Source: an uncultured Eubacteriales bacterium
Lineage (GTDB): Bacteria > Bacillota > Clostridia > Oscillospirales > Acutalibacteraceae
NCBI GenBank assembly: GCA_900314355.1
Contig: OMUY01000016.1
Coordinates: forward strand, 1-64,000
Reading direction: 5' to 3'
DNA: 64,000 nt
A program made the position numbers and the translations under genes. How positions within the stretch are numbered: position 1 is the stretch's first letter; every line of letters starts with the position of its first letter. The notes beneath the pieces are model-generated. The model was not told the origin of the DNA and did not search any database. It saw only the letters and a program-made list of their open reading frames with translations. Shown here in pieces: positions 51,393 to 60,120 of the stretch.

Positions 51393-51736
51393 ACCATATC
51401 ACTCCAATTTAATAAAATATTATTATTTCAGTTTTAATTAATTATAAATTTTTCTTTTATTTTAACCAACAATACAATAAATTTCGAAGGCGGAAAAACC
51501 GGCTGTAAAAAAGCGATGCATTGCTATTTTTCGATAAACGTCAAATCTATAAATTACGGCTAATAATTTTCTGTTGCAATTTGTCCTATGTTCTGTTAAA
51601 ATACTTAATGAATATATATGTGTATTGTTTTATAATAAATAATAAAAAATAAAAAGATTCGGTCATATTTCAAACACCTATATTATATGCGCGTTTTGAA
51701 ATTTAAATGGGATAATTTATGAAAGGCGGTCATCAA
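51393..51736. other. AT-rich intergenic region between divergent radC and GH35 genes
   Basis: The region is very AT-rich, with several TATAAT-like hexamers on both strands and no clear -35 partner. A small palindrome GCGATGCATTGC-type lies near 51510. The GH35 ribosome site AAAGGCGG is at 51722-51729. Nothing else is recognisable. Confidence 0.5.
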
Positions 51737-53740
51737 ATGTCTGACGAAATGGAAAACAAGACGCTTGAAAATGAATACCCGGAGGAGACGAAAGACGTCG
51801 CCGAGGCGAATAACGCATCTTCCGCCGCGGATGATACGCTGCCGGAGGTTTTCGACACTTCATCGGATGAAGCGGAAAATACTGCTCCCGTCGCGGAAAG
51901 CGGTGAAATTGAAGTTGACTCCGACGCCGAAAATATTGAGGAAGAAACTTTGGAAAAAAAGAAAGAAGTTCCGTTCCAGACGTTTTATGTGGGCTACGAT
52001 CAATTCATTTTAAACAACAAGCCTTTTTTGATTGCCGCCGGCGCTGTTCATTATTTCAGAATACCCAAAGATTATTGGCGTGACAGACTTCTGAAACTTA
52101 AAGCATGCGGATTTAACACCGTAATCACGTCTATACCCTGGAATATTCACGAAAAAAACGAGGGAGCTTACGATTTTTCGGGCAACAACGACGTTGAGGG
52201 ATTCCTCGACCTCGCGCAGGATCTTGGACTTTACGCAATTATCTGCCCGGGACCATATATAGGCGCCGACTGGGAATTCGGCGGATTTCCTTGGTGGCTT
52301 CTTAAATACGACAATATTGAACTCAGGTGCATGGACGAGACATATCTGAAATTGGTAGACAGATATTTTGACGAACTTATTCCGAGACTCGCTAATCACC
52401 AGATTTGCCGCGGCGGCAACGTGATTATGGTTCAGGCGGAAAACGAGTACGGTTCATACGGCGACGACACCGAATATGTGAAATATATAGTAAAAGGTCT
52501 TATTGACCGCGGAATAGAAATGCCTATATTTACGTCGGACGGAATTGAGGATCATCAGCTTATTAACGGCTCTGTCGAAGGCGTTCTCAGAACAGCCAAA
52601 TTCGGCGCAAATCCGTCTGTAAATCTTCCTTACCTGCGTGAATTTCAGGAGACGGGACCTCTTATGGCGTCTGAGTTTTGGAACGGTTGGTTCGACACAT
52701 GGGGCTACAAGCACTATCAGAGAGTTCCCAAAGACGCGGCGAAATCTCTTCAGAAAACCATGGCAGACGACGCGTCGTGCGCGGTGTATATGTTTGCGGG
52801 CGGAACTAATTTCGGTCTTATGAACGGAGCTGTATCCGATGAGGAATATATGCCTGTCGTTTCGTCTTATGACTGCGACGCACTTCTGACAGAAGCCGGA
52901 GACGTCACACCGAAATACGAGCTTTATAAAAAGACCCTTGCAAATCATATAAAAATGGATGAAGAGGTTCAGCTTGATCCTCAGGTTCCCAAAGCGAAAT
53001 ACGGAAAAGTTCCGTTCACTCACTGGGCGCTTCTTTCTGAAAATATTAACAATCTTTCGTCGCCCGTAAAGATGAAAACGCCTCTTCCGATGGAAAAAAT
53101 CGGTCAGGGATACGGATACATTCTTTACAAAACGCACCTCAAAGGTCCAAGAGATTATATGCCGCTTATCCTCGAAGGCGTTCATGACAGAGCTTACGTA
53201 TTTGTAAACGACGATTTGTACGCCGTCCAGTCGAGAAACGACGAGGAATATATAGTCAAACTGAAAGTTCCCGAAGAAGGACTTGACCTTTCTATTCTTG
53301 TAGAGAATATGGGACGTGTGTCGTTCGGTCAGGAACTGAAGGACTACAAGGGCCTAAAGTCGGTAAGACTCGGACAGACTTATGTATTCAACTGGGAGGC
53401 GTATCCCATAGAGTTGAATGATCTGTCAAGACTTGAGTTTAAAGCCGAATCGGATATGATTTTCTATGACCATCCTACGTTTTTCAAGGCTCAGTTTATC
53501 ATTGAGGAAACTCCTGCCGACACTTTCGTTAAGCTTCCGGATTTCACGAAGGGCGTGATTTTCATCAACGGCAGACCTCTTTCAAGGTACTGGAAAGAAG
53601 GACCTCAGAGAAGCGCTTATCTTCCCGCTCCTTTCCTTATTCAGGGCGTGAATGAAATAGTAGTATTTGAGACCGACGGCGTAGAGAAGAAAAAAGACAA
53701 CCCTTATGTCTATTTCGACAATAAACCGTCTCTCGCTTGA
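51737..53740 (+). CDS. Family 35 beta-galactosidase with acidic N-terminal extension
   Basis: 667 residues from ATG 51737, placed 7 bp after AAAGGCGG; the ATG at 51719 lies upstream of that site. Residues 1-75 are acidic and disordered (many Glu, Asp, Ala). The GH35 barrel then begins: NKPFLIAAGAVHYFRIP, CPGPYIGADWEFGGFPWWL, acid/base Glu in VQAENEYGSYG, and nucleophile Glu in ASEFWNGWFDTWG. Two beta-sandwich domains follow and end with GVNEIVVFETDG. No signal peptide, so it is probably cytoplasmic and cleaves terminal beta-galactosides of imported glycans. The acidic lead-in is unusual for this family. Confidence 0.92.
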   Translation: MSDEMENKTLENEYPEETKDVAEANNASSAADDTLPEVFDTSSDEAENTAPVAESGEIEVDSDAENIEEETLEKKKEVPFQTFYVGYDQFILNNKPFLIAAGAVHYFRIPKDYWRDRLLKLKACGFNTVITSIPWNIHEKNEGAYDFSGNNDVEGFLDLAQDLGLYAIICPGPYIGADWEFGGFPWWLLKYDNIELRCMDETYLKLVDRYFDELIPRLANHQICRGGNVIMVQAENEYGSYGDDTEYVKYIVKGLIDRGIEMPIFTSDGIEDHQLINGSVEGVLRTAKFGANPSVNLPYLREFQETGPLMASEFWNGWFDTWGYKHYQRVPKDAAKSLQKTMADDASCAVYMFAGGTNFGLMNGAVSDEEYMPVVSSYDCDALLTEAGDVTPKYELYKKTLANHIKMDEEVQLDPQVPKAKYGKVPFTHWALLSENINNLSSPVKMKTPLPMEKIGQGYGYILYKTHLKGPRDYMPLILEGVHDRAYVFVNDDLYAVQSRNDEEYIVKLKVPEEGLDLSILVENMGRVSFGQELKDYKGLKSVRLGQTYVFNWEAYPIELNDLSRLEFKAESDMIFYDHPTFFKAQFIIEETPADTFVKLPDFTKGVIFINGRPLSRYWKEGPQRSAYLPAPFLIQGVNEIVVFETDGVEKKKDNPYVYFDNKPSLA

Positions 53741-53758
53741 CATTTGAATATTTTTAAA

Positions 53759-53790
53759 GCCCCGGCTCATTTTTTTCTGTCGGGGCATTT
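53759..53790 (+). terminator. Hairpin after the GH35 gene
   Basis: GCCCCG / CGGGGC stem around a T-rich loop; the following ATTTGGATT is a poor U-tract, so termination may be partial and read into the channel gene 16 bp on. Confidence 0.5.
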
Positions 53791-53801
53791 GGATTAAAAA
53801 A

Positions 53802-54452
53802 GTGACTGAAATATCTGATTTCCTGCTTCTTCTGGCGGAAATAGTCGGTACTGCCGCCTTTTCCGCGGCCGGAACCCTGACCGGCATACAGAGAAAGCTC
53901 GATGTTTTCGGCGCCTTTGTTTCGGGCTGTCTTACGGCCGTTGGCGGAGGCTTCATCAGGGATATAGTTCTCGGCGTTACACCGCCGTCTTTATTTGTGC
54001 ATCCTATGTATGTCACTATTGCGGCGGTGACAAGTGTTGCGGTAATGATAACGGACAGAGCCGTTGTCAAAAGAAAGCCGGATTTAAAATTTGACGCTCT
54101 GATAAATTTTTTTGATTCCGTAGGTCTCGCGTCTTTCGTAATATCGGGAATAGACACGTCAAGGTATTGCGGATTCGGAGACAACGCTTTTTTGACGGTA
54201 TTTGTCGGCGTCGTCACCGGGATAGGCGGAGGACTTTTGAGGGACTCGGTTTCAGGCTCGGTTGCCGTTATTATGCACAAGCAGGTCTATGCGACTGTGG
54301 CAATAGCAGGCGCGATTATTTATTATTATCCGATAAGGCTTGGTCTCAGAGATTATTATTCGGGAATAATAGCTTTCGCGTTTATAGTCATGGTCAGGCT
54401 TCTCGCCGCGCATTACAGATGGGATTTGCCCAAAATAGATTCAGGAGAGTAA
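53802..54452 (+). CDS. Trimeric intracellular cation channel (TRIC/UPF0126) family protein
   Basis: 216 residues with seven helices built from a duplicated three-helix unit. Each half carries the glycine-rich ion-path motif: GGGFIRDIVLG near residue 47 and GGGLLRDSVSG near 144. The start is GTG at 53802. Prokaryotic TRIC homologues conduct K+ and Na+; some are discussed as amino acid or other solute channels. Its neighbours give no clue. Confidence 0.88.
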   Translation: MTEISDFLLLLAEIVGTAAFSAAGTLTGIQRKLDVFGAFVSGCLTAVGGGFIRDIVLGVTPPSLFVHPMYVTIAAVTSVAVMITDRAVVKRKPDLKFDALINFFDSVGLASFVISGIDTSRYCGFGDNAFLTVFVGVVTGIGGGLLRDSVSGSVAVIMHKQVYATVAIAGAIIYYYPIRLGLRDYYSGIIAFAFIVMVRLLAAHYRWDLPKIDSGE

Positions 54453-54501
54453 AACACAGACAGAATAAAGCTTTTGTTATAATCATACTGATTTTAGGCG
54501 G

Positions 54502-54530
54502 TTGACAACGACTAAAATAAAGATTAAAAT
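54502..54530 (+). promoter_or_regulatory. Promoter of the asparaginase-desulfurase-thiI unit
   Basis: TTGACA at 54502-54507, 17-bp spacer, TAAAAT at 54525-54530. Confidence 0.75.
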
Positions 54531-54565
54531 CATACATCAATAAAGTAAATGGGTTGGTCGTATTT

Positions 54566-55429
54566 ATGAAAAATATCCTTGTTGTTTTTACCGGCGGAAC
54601 AATATGCTCGGGAGCCGAAGACGGAATAATTTCACCGGACGAAAATTCAATCGACAGAATACTCGGTTTCGGAAAATTCGACGGCGTTTCTTTTGAAAGC
54701 ATCAAGCCTGTTTTTATCCTGAGTGAAAATCTTTCGGGCGAATATTTAAATTCTATTATTTCAGCTGTCAGGGACGAGATATCGGCAGTACCGTCGGATA
54801 AATCTCCCGACGGGGTAATAGTTCTGCACGGAACAGATACTTTGCAATACACCGCTTCGGCGCTCAATATAGCATTCGGCAGCGCGGATATTCCGATAGC
54901 CGTTACCGGCGCGGACAAACCGTCCGATGATGAAGAGTCAAACGCTTCGTCAAATTTCGCCCTGTCTGTAAAAACCGTTACTCAGGACAAAAAGAAGGGC
55001 GTTTATATATGCTACAACGGCAAAGTGATGTCGCCGTTTTCCGTATTTCACCACCTTGAAATGTCCGATGAAATTTACACCGACGGCTTTGATTACGGCA
55101 CGGTTCCGGCTCCGGAATTTGTATTCCCGGAAAAAAGCTCGGTTCTCGTCGTAAAACCTTATCCTGGATGCGGATATTATTACGACCTTGAACACGTTAA
55201 ATCCGTTCTTTTTGAACCGTATCATTCCGGCACTCTTCCGACTTCAAACGGTGATTTTGTGGATTTCTGTTTTAAATTGAAAGATAAGAAAATCAAAATG
55301 TATGTATGTGACCAGGCGGAGGGCGATATATACGAGTCGCAGACCTCTTTTTCTCTTCTCGGAATAAAGCCGATTGCTCTCCATGCAATACCTGCTTACA
55401 TGCTTTTGTGGGCGGGAGCAAAACTATGA
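54566..55429 (+). CDS. L-asparaginase (type I/II family)
   Basis: 287 residues from ATG 54566 (a TTG at 54554 is possible but has no better site). The N-terminal nucleophile loop is VFTGGTICSG (Thr), the second catalytic loop VLHGTDTLQYTAS (Thr-Asp), and the flanking block ITGADKPSDDEESNASSNF. It hydrolyses asparagine to aspartate and ammonia. The sequence is shorter than the usual 320-330 residues, mainly in the C-terminal lobe. It overlaps the desulfurase gene by four bases. Confidence 0.85.
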   Translation: MKNILVVFTGGTICSGAEDGIISPDENSIDRILGFGKFDGVSFESIKPVFILSENLSGEYLNSIISAVRDEISAVPSDKSPDGVIVLHGTDTLQYTASALNIAFGSADIPIAVTGADKPSDDEESNASSNFALSVKTVTQDKKKGVYICYNGKVMSPFSVFHHLEMSDEIYTDGFDYGTVPAPEFVFPEKSSVLVVKPYPGCGYYYDLEHVKSVLFEPYHSGTLPTSNGDFVDFCFKLKDKKIKMYVCDQAEGDIYESQTSFSLLGIKPIALHAIPAYMLLWAGAKL

Positions 55430-56550
55430 TATATCTTGACAACAGCGCCACGACAAAACCATGTTCCGAAGCGATAAAAGCCGTAAACGACGCGCTTGAA
55501 AACAACTGGGGCAATCCGTCCTCAATTCATTTCAAAGGACAGGATGCGTCCGATCTTCTTGAAGATTCAAGGCGGATTTTAGCGGACGAATTGAAATGTT
55601 CTACGTCCGAAATCTTTTTTACCGGTTCGGGGTCGGCGGCGAATAACACTGCCATATTCGGCTCCGCGAGGTCAAAAGGGAAGCGAAAGAAAAAAATCAT
55701 CACCACATCCGTAGAACATCCGTCCGTAAACGAGTGCATGAAAAGACTTGAATATGATGGATTCAACGTCGTCAGACTTAAAACGGGTTGCGACGGAAAA
55801 ATAAAAGCTTCCGATTTAATCAGCGAAATTGACGGCGATACTTTTCTTGTTTCCTTTATGGCTGTCAACAACGAGATAGGAGCCGTAAACGATATAAAAG
55901 CCCTTGCGTCGGCGGTGAGGAAAAAATCAAAAGACGTTTTAATTCATGTTGATTCCGTTCAGGCGTTCGGAAAAATCAACCTTGAGCCTTCTAAATGGGG
56001 CGTAGACATGATGACTGCGAGCGCGCATAAAATCCACGGACCTAAAGGCGTAGGTCTTCTTTATATAAGAAAAGGGCTGAATATTCCCGCTTACATTCTC
56101 GGCGGAGGTCAGGAAAACGGGATGTATTCCGGTACGGAGGCAATGCCCGCGATTGCAGGATTTGCCGCTGCGGTAAAAGCTCTGCCGGACAAAAAAGAAG
56201 AATTGAAATATATAAAATCGCTAAGAGACAGGCTTATTAAAAATCTTGAAACATGCGGCGGAATTTACGTAAATTCGCCGGAAGACTGCCTGCCTTATAT
56301 TTTAAATATCTCATGTCCCGGAGTTCCGTCCCAGCCTATGGTCAACGCTCTTTCGGAAAAAGGAATATGTATTTCCGCAGGTTCGGCGTGCAGCAAAGGC
56401 CACAGAAGTCATGTTCTCGAAGCTGTCGGACTTTCCGCCGAAAGAATAGATTCTGCGGTAAGACTGAGTTTTTCGAGGTTCAATACCATGGAGGAAATGG
56501 ACGAAACGGCGGAAAAGATAATAGAAACAGTCAAAAGGATAAGAAGATAG
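55426..56550 (+). CDS. Cysteine desulfurase (NifS/IscS type)
   Basis: 374 residues. A PLP enzyme that takes sulfur from cysteine to make a persulfide for tRNA thiolation or Fe-S clusters. Motifs: IYLDNSATTKPC at the N-terminus, ITTSVEHPSVNE, PLP Lys in TASAHKIHGPKGVG, GGGQENGMYSGTE, and the active Cys loop SAGSACSKGHRSH. The ATG overlaps the asparaginase stop (ATGA), and the stop directly abuts thiI. The pairing with thiI marks it as the sulfur donor for 4-thiouridine; the remote NifU-like gene could also use it. Confidence 0.94.
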   Translation: MIYLDNSATTKPCSEAIKAVNDALENNWGNPSSIHFKGQDASDLLEDSRRILADELKCSTSEIFFTGSGSAANNTAIFGSARSKGKRKKKIITTSVEHPSVNECMKRLEYDGFNVVRLKTGCDGKIKASDLISEIDGDTFLVSFMAVNNEIGAVNDIKALASAVRKKSKDVLIHVDSVQAFGKINLEPSKWGVDMMTASAHKIHGPKGVGLLYIRKGLNIPAYILGGGQENGMYSGTEAMPAIAGFAAAVKALPDKKEELKYIKSLRDRLIKNLETCGGIYVNSPEDCLPYILNISCPGVPSQPMVNALSEKGICISAGSACSKGHRSHVLEAVGLSAERIDSAVRLSFSRFNTMEEMDETAEKIIETVKRIRR

Positions 56551-57723
56551 ATGAAAGAAGTTATTTTATTAAAAGACGGCGAGATAGCGCTGAAGGGTCT
56601 GAACCGCTCACAATTTGAATCCGTTATGATGAAGAACATCAAAAGAAAACTTGCGAAATTGAGCGGCGAATACAGATGCGTACATTCTCAGTCCGCTACG
56701 CTGATAGAAGGTCTTTCCGACGACTGCGATATGGACGAGGCGGCGGACGCCGTAAGTCATGTTTTTGGTATCAACAGATATACGAGAGCGGCGGCATGCG
56801 AAAAAGATATTGAACAAATAAAACGGACAGCTGCGGAATACCTTGAAGACGACCTCGAATCGGTTAAAACTTTCAAAGTTGAGGCAAAAAGATCGGACAA
56901 ATCATTCCCTCTAAAATCTCCTGAAATCTGCGATGAAGTCGGCGGATATCTGCTTTCAAAATTTCACAATTTAAAAGTAGATGTTCACAATCCCGATATC
57001 ACCGTGTTCGTCGAGGTTAGGGACAATTACGCGTTTGTCCACTCAAAACAGCTTCCCGGCGCCGGAGGACTGCCGACGGGCACATCCGCAAAAGGAATGG
57101 TTTTAATCTCCGGCGGAATAGACAGTCCCGTAGCGTCGTATATGATGGCTAAAAGGGGAATGACTTTGAACGCCGTTCATTTCGCTTCCCCTCCTTATAC
57201 GTCTGTCAGGGCGGAGAGAAAAGTTTACGATCTTTTGCATAAAGTCGCTCTGTATTCGGGAGAGATTAAGCTTTTTGTAGTGCCGTTCACCAAGATACAG
57301 GAAAAAATCAGGGATGATTCTCCAGAAGAGCTTTTCACTGTTACGATGAGAAGAATAATGATGAAAATCGCCTGCGAGCTTGCGGACAAAACCGGATGCC
57401 TTGCGCTGATAACGGGCGAGTCCGTAGGTCAGGTCGCGTCTCAGACGGTTCAGGCTATTCAATGTACGGACGACGCTTCGTCACTGCCTGTTTTCAGACC
57501 GCTTATAGGAATGGATAAATCGGAAATAACGGATATTTCAAGGAAGATTGACACATACGATATATCCATAGAGCCTTATGCCGACTGCTGTACCGTCTTT
57601 ACTCCCAAACATCCGAGAACAAAACCGACGCTCACTCTCTCGAGAAATGCCGAAAAAAACGCCTGGAGCGACGAACTTATCAAAGAGGCGATTGAAAACG
57701 TTAAAGAGGTCATAATTAAATGA
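56551..57723 (+). CDS. thiI: tRNA 4-thiouridine synthase ThiI
   Basis: 390 residues, the short form without a rhodanese domain. A THUMP domain (about 60-165; VSHVFGINRYTRAAAC, SFPLKSPEICDEVGGYLL) binds tRNA. The PP-loop ATPase MVLISGGIDSPVASYM (about 180-195) adenylates U8, and QVASQTVQAI and a YADCCTVF block follow. In bacteria with this form the persulfide comes from a dedicated NifS-like enzyme, here encoded immediately upstream. Convergent with a dockerin gene across a terminator. Confidence 0.95.
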   Translation: MKEVILLKDGEIALKGLNRSQFESVMMKNIKRKLAKLSGEYRCVHSQSATLIEGLSDDCDMDEAADAVSHVFGINRYTRAAACEKDIEQIKRTAAEYLEDDLESVKTFKVEAKRSDKSFPLKSPEICDEVGGYLLSKFHNLKVDVHNPDITVFVEVRDNYAFVHSKQLPGAGGLPTGTSAKGMVLISGGIDSPVASYMMAKRGMTLNAVHFASPPYTSVRAERKVYDLLHKVALYSGEIKLFVVPFTKIQEKIRDDSPEELFTVTMRRIMMKIACELADKTGCLALITGESVGQVASQTVQAIQCTDDASSLPVFRPLIGMDKSEITDISRKIDTYDISIEPYADCCTVFTPKHPRTKPTLTLSRNAEKNAWSDELIKEAIENVKEVIIK

Positions 57724-57728
57724 CGGAA

Positions 57729-57778
57729 AAAAATAAAAATAAAAATCCCGGCTTTCGCTTTAAGCCGGGATTAAATTT
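57729..57778. terminator. Bidirectional terminator between thiI and the dockerin gene
   Basis: AATCCCGGCTT / AAGCCGGGATT, 11-bp perfect stem (57744-57772) with a 7-base loop; A-rich 5' flank and AAATTT 3' flank give U-tracts in both directions, stronger on the minus strand. Confidence 0.85.
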
Positions 57779-57791
57779 GACGCTTGATTTA

Positions 57792-59129
57792 TTATTTGTT
57801 TGCCGTCGCTATGTTGTAGTTTTCGTTGAAGAAATATGTGGATTTTGTTGTTTCGTAATTCGTTATATCGACAGTCTTGTTTTTAGCCTCAAGTCTGAAG
57901 AAAGACAATACCTTAATTCTGAGGTCTATATTCATCTTCATCGAAACGGTGTAATCGTATTTGAGGTTGTAGTCGGCGACTATGGGAAGTATTTTCTGAT
58001 TGCCGTCCTTGTCGGACAGTATATAGAAATAATATGTTATATAAGAACCTTTGAAATCAATTCCTTTTATGCTCGCCTTTAAGTCAAGCGTATTATGGTT
58101 GTCCGAAAGAAAATCTTTGATTTCCTCGGTGCCGGACTTAAGCTCTTTATTGACGTCGTCTATTCCGGATGTAAGATCGGAGTTGTCCGGAAGATTGAAG
58201 GCGTTTCCGGCGTGGACAGTCTCTATGTCCGTTCCGGAAGGAATTGTCTGTAGATTCAAGTCATCTTTTAAATAAACCGTAACAGAGTCAAGTCCTGTGA
58301 TTGTAATGGGATCCTGAGTGTCGTATTCTTGAGTCTTGCCGTCTGTGGTTTTGAACGCTTTCATAGTGAAAGTGCAGCTCTGGTTTGTCTTGTAATCTAT
58401 GCCGGCTATGTCGTCAGTGTCAAGAGTGCTTGAATATTTGTACGGATAAATCGGGAAACCGCTCTGAACTGACGCGAGACCGTATCTGTAGTTTGTATAA
58501 GTCGTATCGCCTATAGCGGACGTAATTTCTTTGCCTATATCTATAGTGTCGGACTGACCGGCGAGCTTCGCCATTTTGTTGAGCTGCCTTGTCAGAGAAT
58601 CTATTGCGGACTTATTCGTATATGTTATATTGTCCGTCGTATCTTTGATATTGGACTGATAAACGGTGCTGTTTGGTTTGATTGAATTAGCGATTGAATT
58701 AAACAAATCAAGTCTCGTCTGAAGCGACGCGTTTTTTGAATAGTATTCGGCATCGGAAATTAGGTTGGCCGAATATCTCAGCGCGCATCTCGCATCGGAA
58801 GAAGTTATTTTCCCGTCGTTATCGGCGTCTCCGAGGGTAAATCCGTCAATAGCCTGAGCGTCGTAGTCGTATCCTGAATTTTTCGTGTCTATTTTCGCGG
58901 CTCTGAGCAGGATAAGGCGCGCGTCTTTAGCGGTGACCTTGCCGTCTTTATCCACGTCCATAAATTTTACGGCTCGTCCGTTCATTTTTTCAAGGTTCGT
59001 GTCAAGGGCGAGGTTCGCGCTTTCTGTCGTGATTGAATCAAGGTCGTCTCCGGTCAAAGCGAATGCGCCAGTATAAAGACAACTCAGCGCAAGAATCATC
59101 GATAACGCGACGGCTAAAATTTTTTTCAT
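57792..59129 (-). CDS. Secreted protein with N-terminal dockerin and unknown C-terminal domain
   Basis: 445 residues. The signal peptide MKKILAVALS... ends near GAFA (about 24). A type I dockerin comes next, unusually at the N-terminus: MDVDKDGKVTAKDARLILLRAA and GDADNDGKITSSDARCALRYSA (about 56-130). The remaining 310 residues show no recognised domain: an Asn/Thr-rich helical part (SIANSIKPNSTVYQSN...) and a long beta-rich part with IDLRIKVLSFF near the end. It may be a structural or binding subunit displayed through a cohesin. It has its own unit, with a small palindrome TAGCTTAATTAAAGCTA upstream (about 59158-59174). Confidence 0.78.
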   Translation of the reverse strand: MKKILAVALSMILALSCLYTGAFALTGDDLDSITTESANLALDTNLEKMNGRAVKFMDVDKDGKVTAKDARLILLRAAKIDTKNSGYDYDAQAIDGFTLGDADNDGKITSSDARCALRYSANLISDAEYYSKNASLQTRLDLFNSIANSIKPNSTVYQSNIKDTTDNITYTNKSAIDSLTRQLNKMAKLAGQSDTIDIGKEITSAIGDTTYTNYRYGLASVQSGFPIYPYKYSSTLDTDDIAGIDYKTNQSCTFTMKAFKTTDGKTQEYDTQDPITITGLDSVTVYLKDDLNLQTIPSGTDIETVHAGNAFNLPDNSDLTSGIDDVNKELKSGTEEIKDFLSDNHNTLDLKASIKGIDFKGSYITYYFYILSDKDGNQKILPIVADYNLKYDYTVSMKMNIDLRIKVLSFFRLEAKNKTVDITNYETTKSTYFFNENYNIATANK

Positions 59130-59326
59130 GAGATATCATGCCTTTCTGAATAGATATTTAGCTTAATTAAAGCTATAATAATTTGCGAATAAAACAGAGA
59201 AACGGGTTTCACATATAATTTGTTCCATCGTGACAACGTTCTCATAATTAATTCTTCATTATATATTTTACCATATATTTTACTTTTGTAAACATAAATT
59301 TTTTTATTTATTAATTTATTTTCCGC

Positions 59327-59355
59327 TTGAATATGGATTGAAAGTCTTGTATAAT
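59327..59355 (+). promoter_or_regulatory. Promoter of the NifU-like/GGGtGRT pair
   Basis: TTGAAT at 59327-59332, 17-bp spacer, TATAAT at 59350-59355. Just downstream ATGGTATT-gaa-AATACAT is an imperfect inverted repeat that could be an operator. Confidence 0.68.
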
Positions 59356-59406
59356 AACTAAGATGGTATTGAAAATACATGAACATACCGAAAGGAGAAC
59401 AATTTA

Positions 59407-60099
59407 ATGACTTATTCACAGGATGTAAAAAATATGTGTGTAGTCAAACAGGGTGTCAATCACGGACCTGCTCCGATACCCGAGGAAGGCAAATGGGTAA
59501 AAGCCAAAGAAATTACCGATATTTCCGGATTTTCTCACGGCGTAGGCTGGTGTGCACCTCAGCAGGGCGCCTGCAAGCTTTCTTTGAACGTCAAAGGCGG
59601 CATTATTGAGGAATGCCTTGTTGAAACAATAGGATGTTCCGGAATGACGCAGTCGGCAGCTATGGCAGCTGAAATACTCCCCGGCAAAACTATTCTTGAA
59701 GCTCTCAACACGGATTTGGTCTGCGACGCTATAAACACCGCTATGCGTGAGCTTTTCCTTCAGATAGTATACGGAAGAACACAGTCCGCTTATTCTGATG
59801 ACGGACTTACGATAGGTTCCGGACTTGAAGATCTCGGCAAGGGACTTCGTTCTCAGGTCGGCACGCTCTACGGCACAAAAGCGAAGGGCGTCAGATACCT
59901 TGAGGTAACAGAAGGATATGTTACTAAGATGGCTCTTGATGAAGACGACCAGGTTATAGGATATGAATATGTATCGCTCGGCAAAATGACAGATTTCATC
60001 AAAAAGGGCGATGATCCCAATACCGCTTACAAAAAAGCTATGGGTCATTACGGAAGATTCGATGACGCTGTCAAGTACATCGATCCCAGAAAAGAATAA
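59407..60099 (+). CDS. NifU-like iron-sulfur scaffold protein of the GGGtGRT pair
   Basis: 230 residues resembling the NifU N-terminal/IscU scaffold fold. Probable cluster ligands are WCAPQQGACKLS, ECLVETIGCSGMTQSA and DLVCDAIN, together with His in SHGVGW. The C-terminal 70 residues (KGVRYLEVTEGYVTKMALDEDDQ) form an extra domain. In Clostridia this gene is regularly followed by a GGGtGRT gene, as here 21 bp on, which sets it apart from the IscU/SufU scaffold. Its client clusters are unknown. Starts after AAAGGAG at 9 bp. Confidence 0.85.
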   Translation: MTYSQDVKNMCVVKQGVNHGPAPIPEEGKWVKAKEITDISGFSHGVGWCAPQQGACKLSLNVKGGIIEECLVETIGCSGMTQSAAMAAEILPGKTILEALNTDLVCDAINTAMRELFLQIVYGRTQSAYSDDGLTIGSGLEDLGKGLRSQVGTLYGTKAKGVRYLEVTEGYVTKMALDEDDQVIGYEYVSLGKMTDFIKKGDDPNTAYKKAMGHYGRFDDAVKYIDPRKE

Positions 60100-60120
60100 T
60101 CGGAGGAAGGAGAAATTAAT

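Noticed and set aside
51506..51524. GCGATGCATTGC palindrome before the GH35 gene as an operator
   Set aside because: Too short, and not positioned against an identifiable promoter.
52454..53185. 243-codon minus-strand frame within the GH35 gene
   Set aside because: Antisense to catalytic GH35 sequence, Arg/Phe-rich, and no start signal.
53582..54280. Long open frame on the minus strand across the TRIC-type channel gene
   Set aside because: It is antisense to a well-supported membrane protein, lacks a ribosome site and shows Pro/Thr/Lys-rich low-complexity composition typical of a shadow frame.
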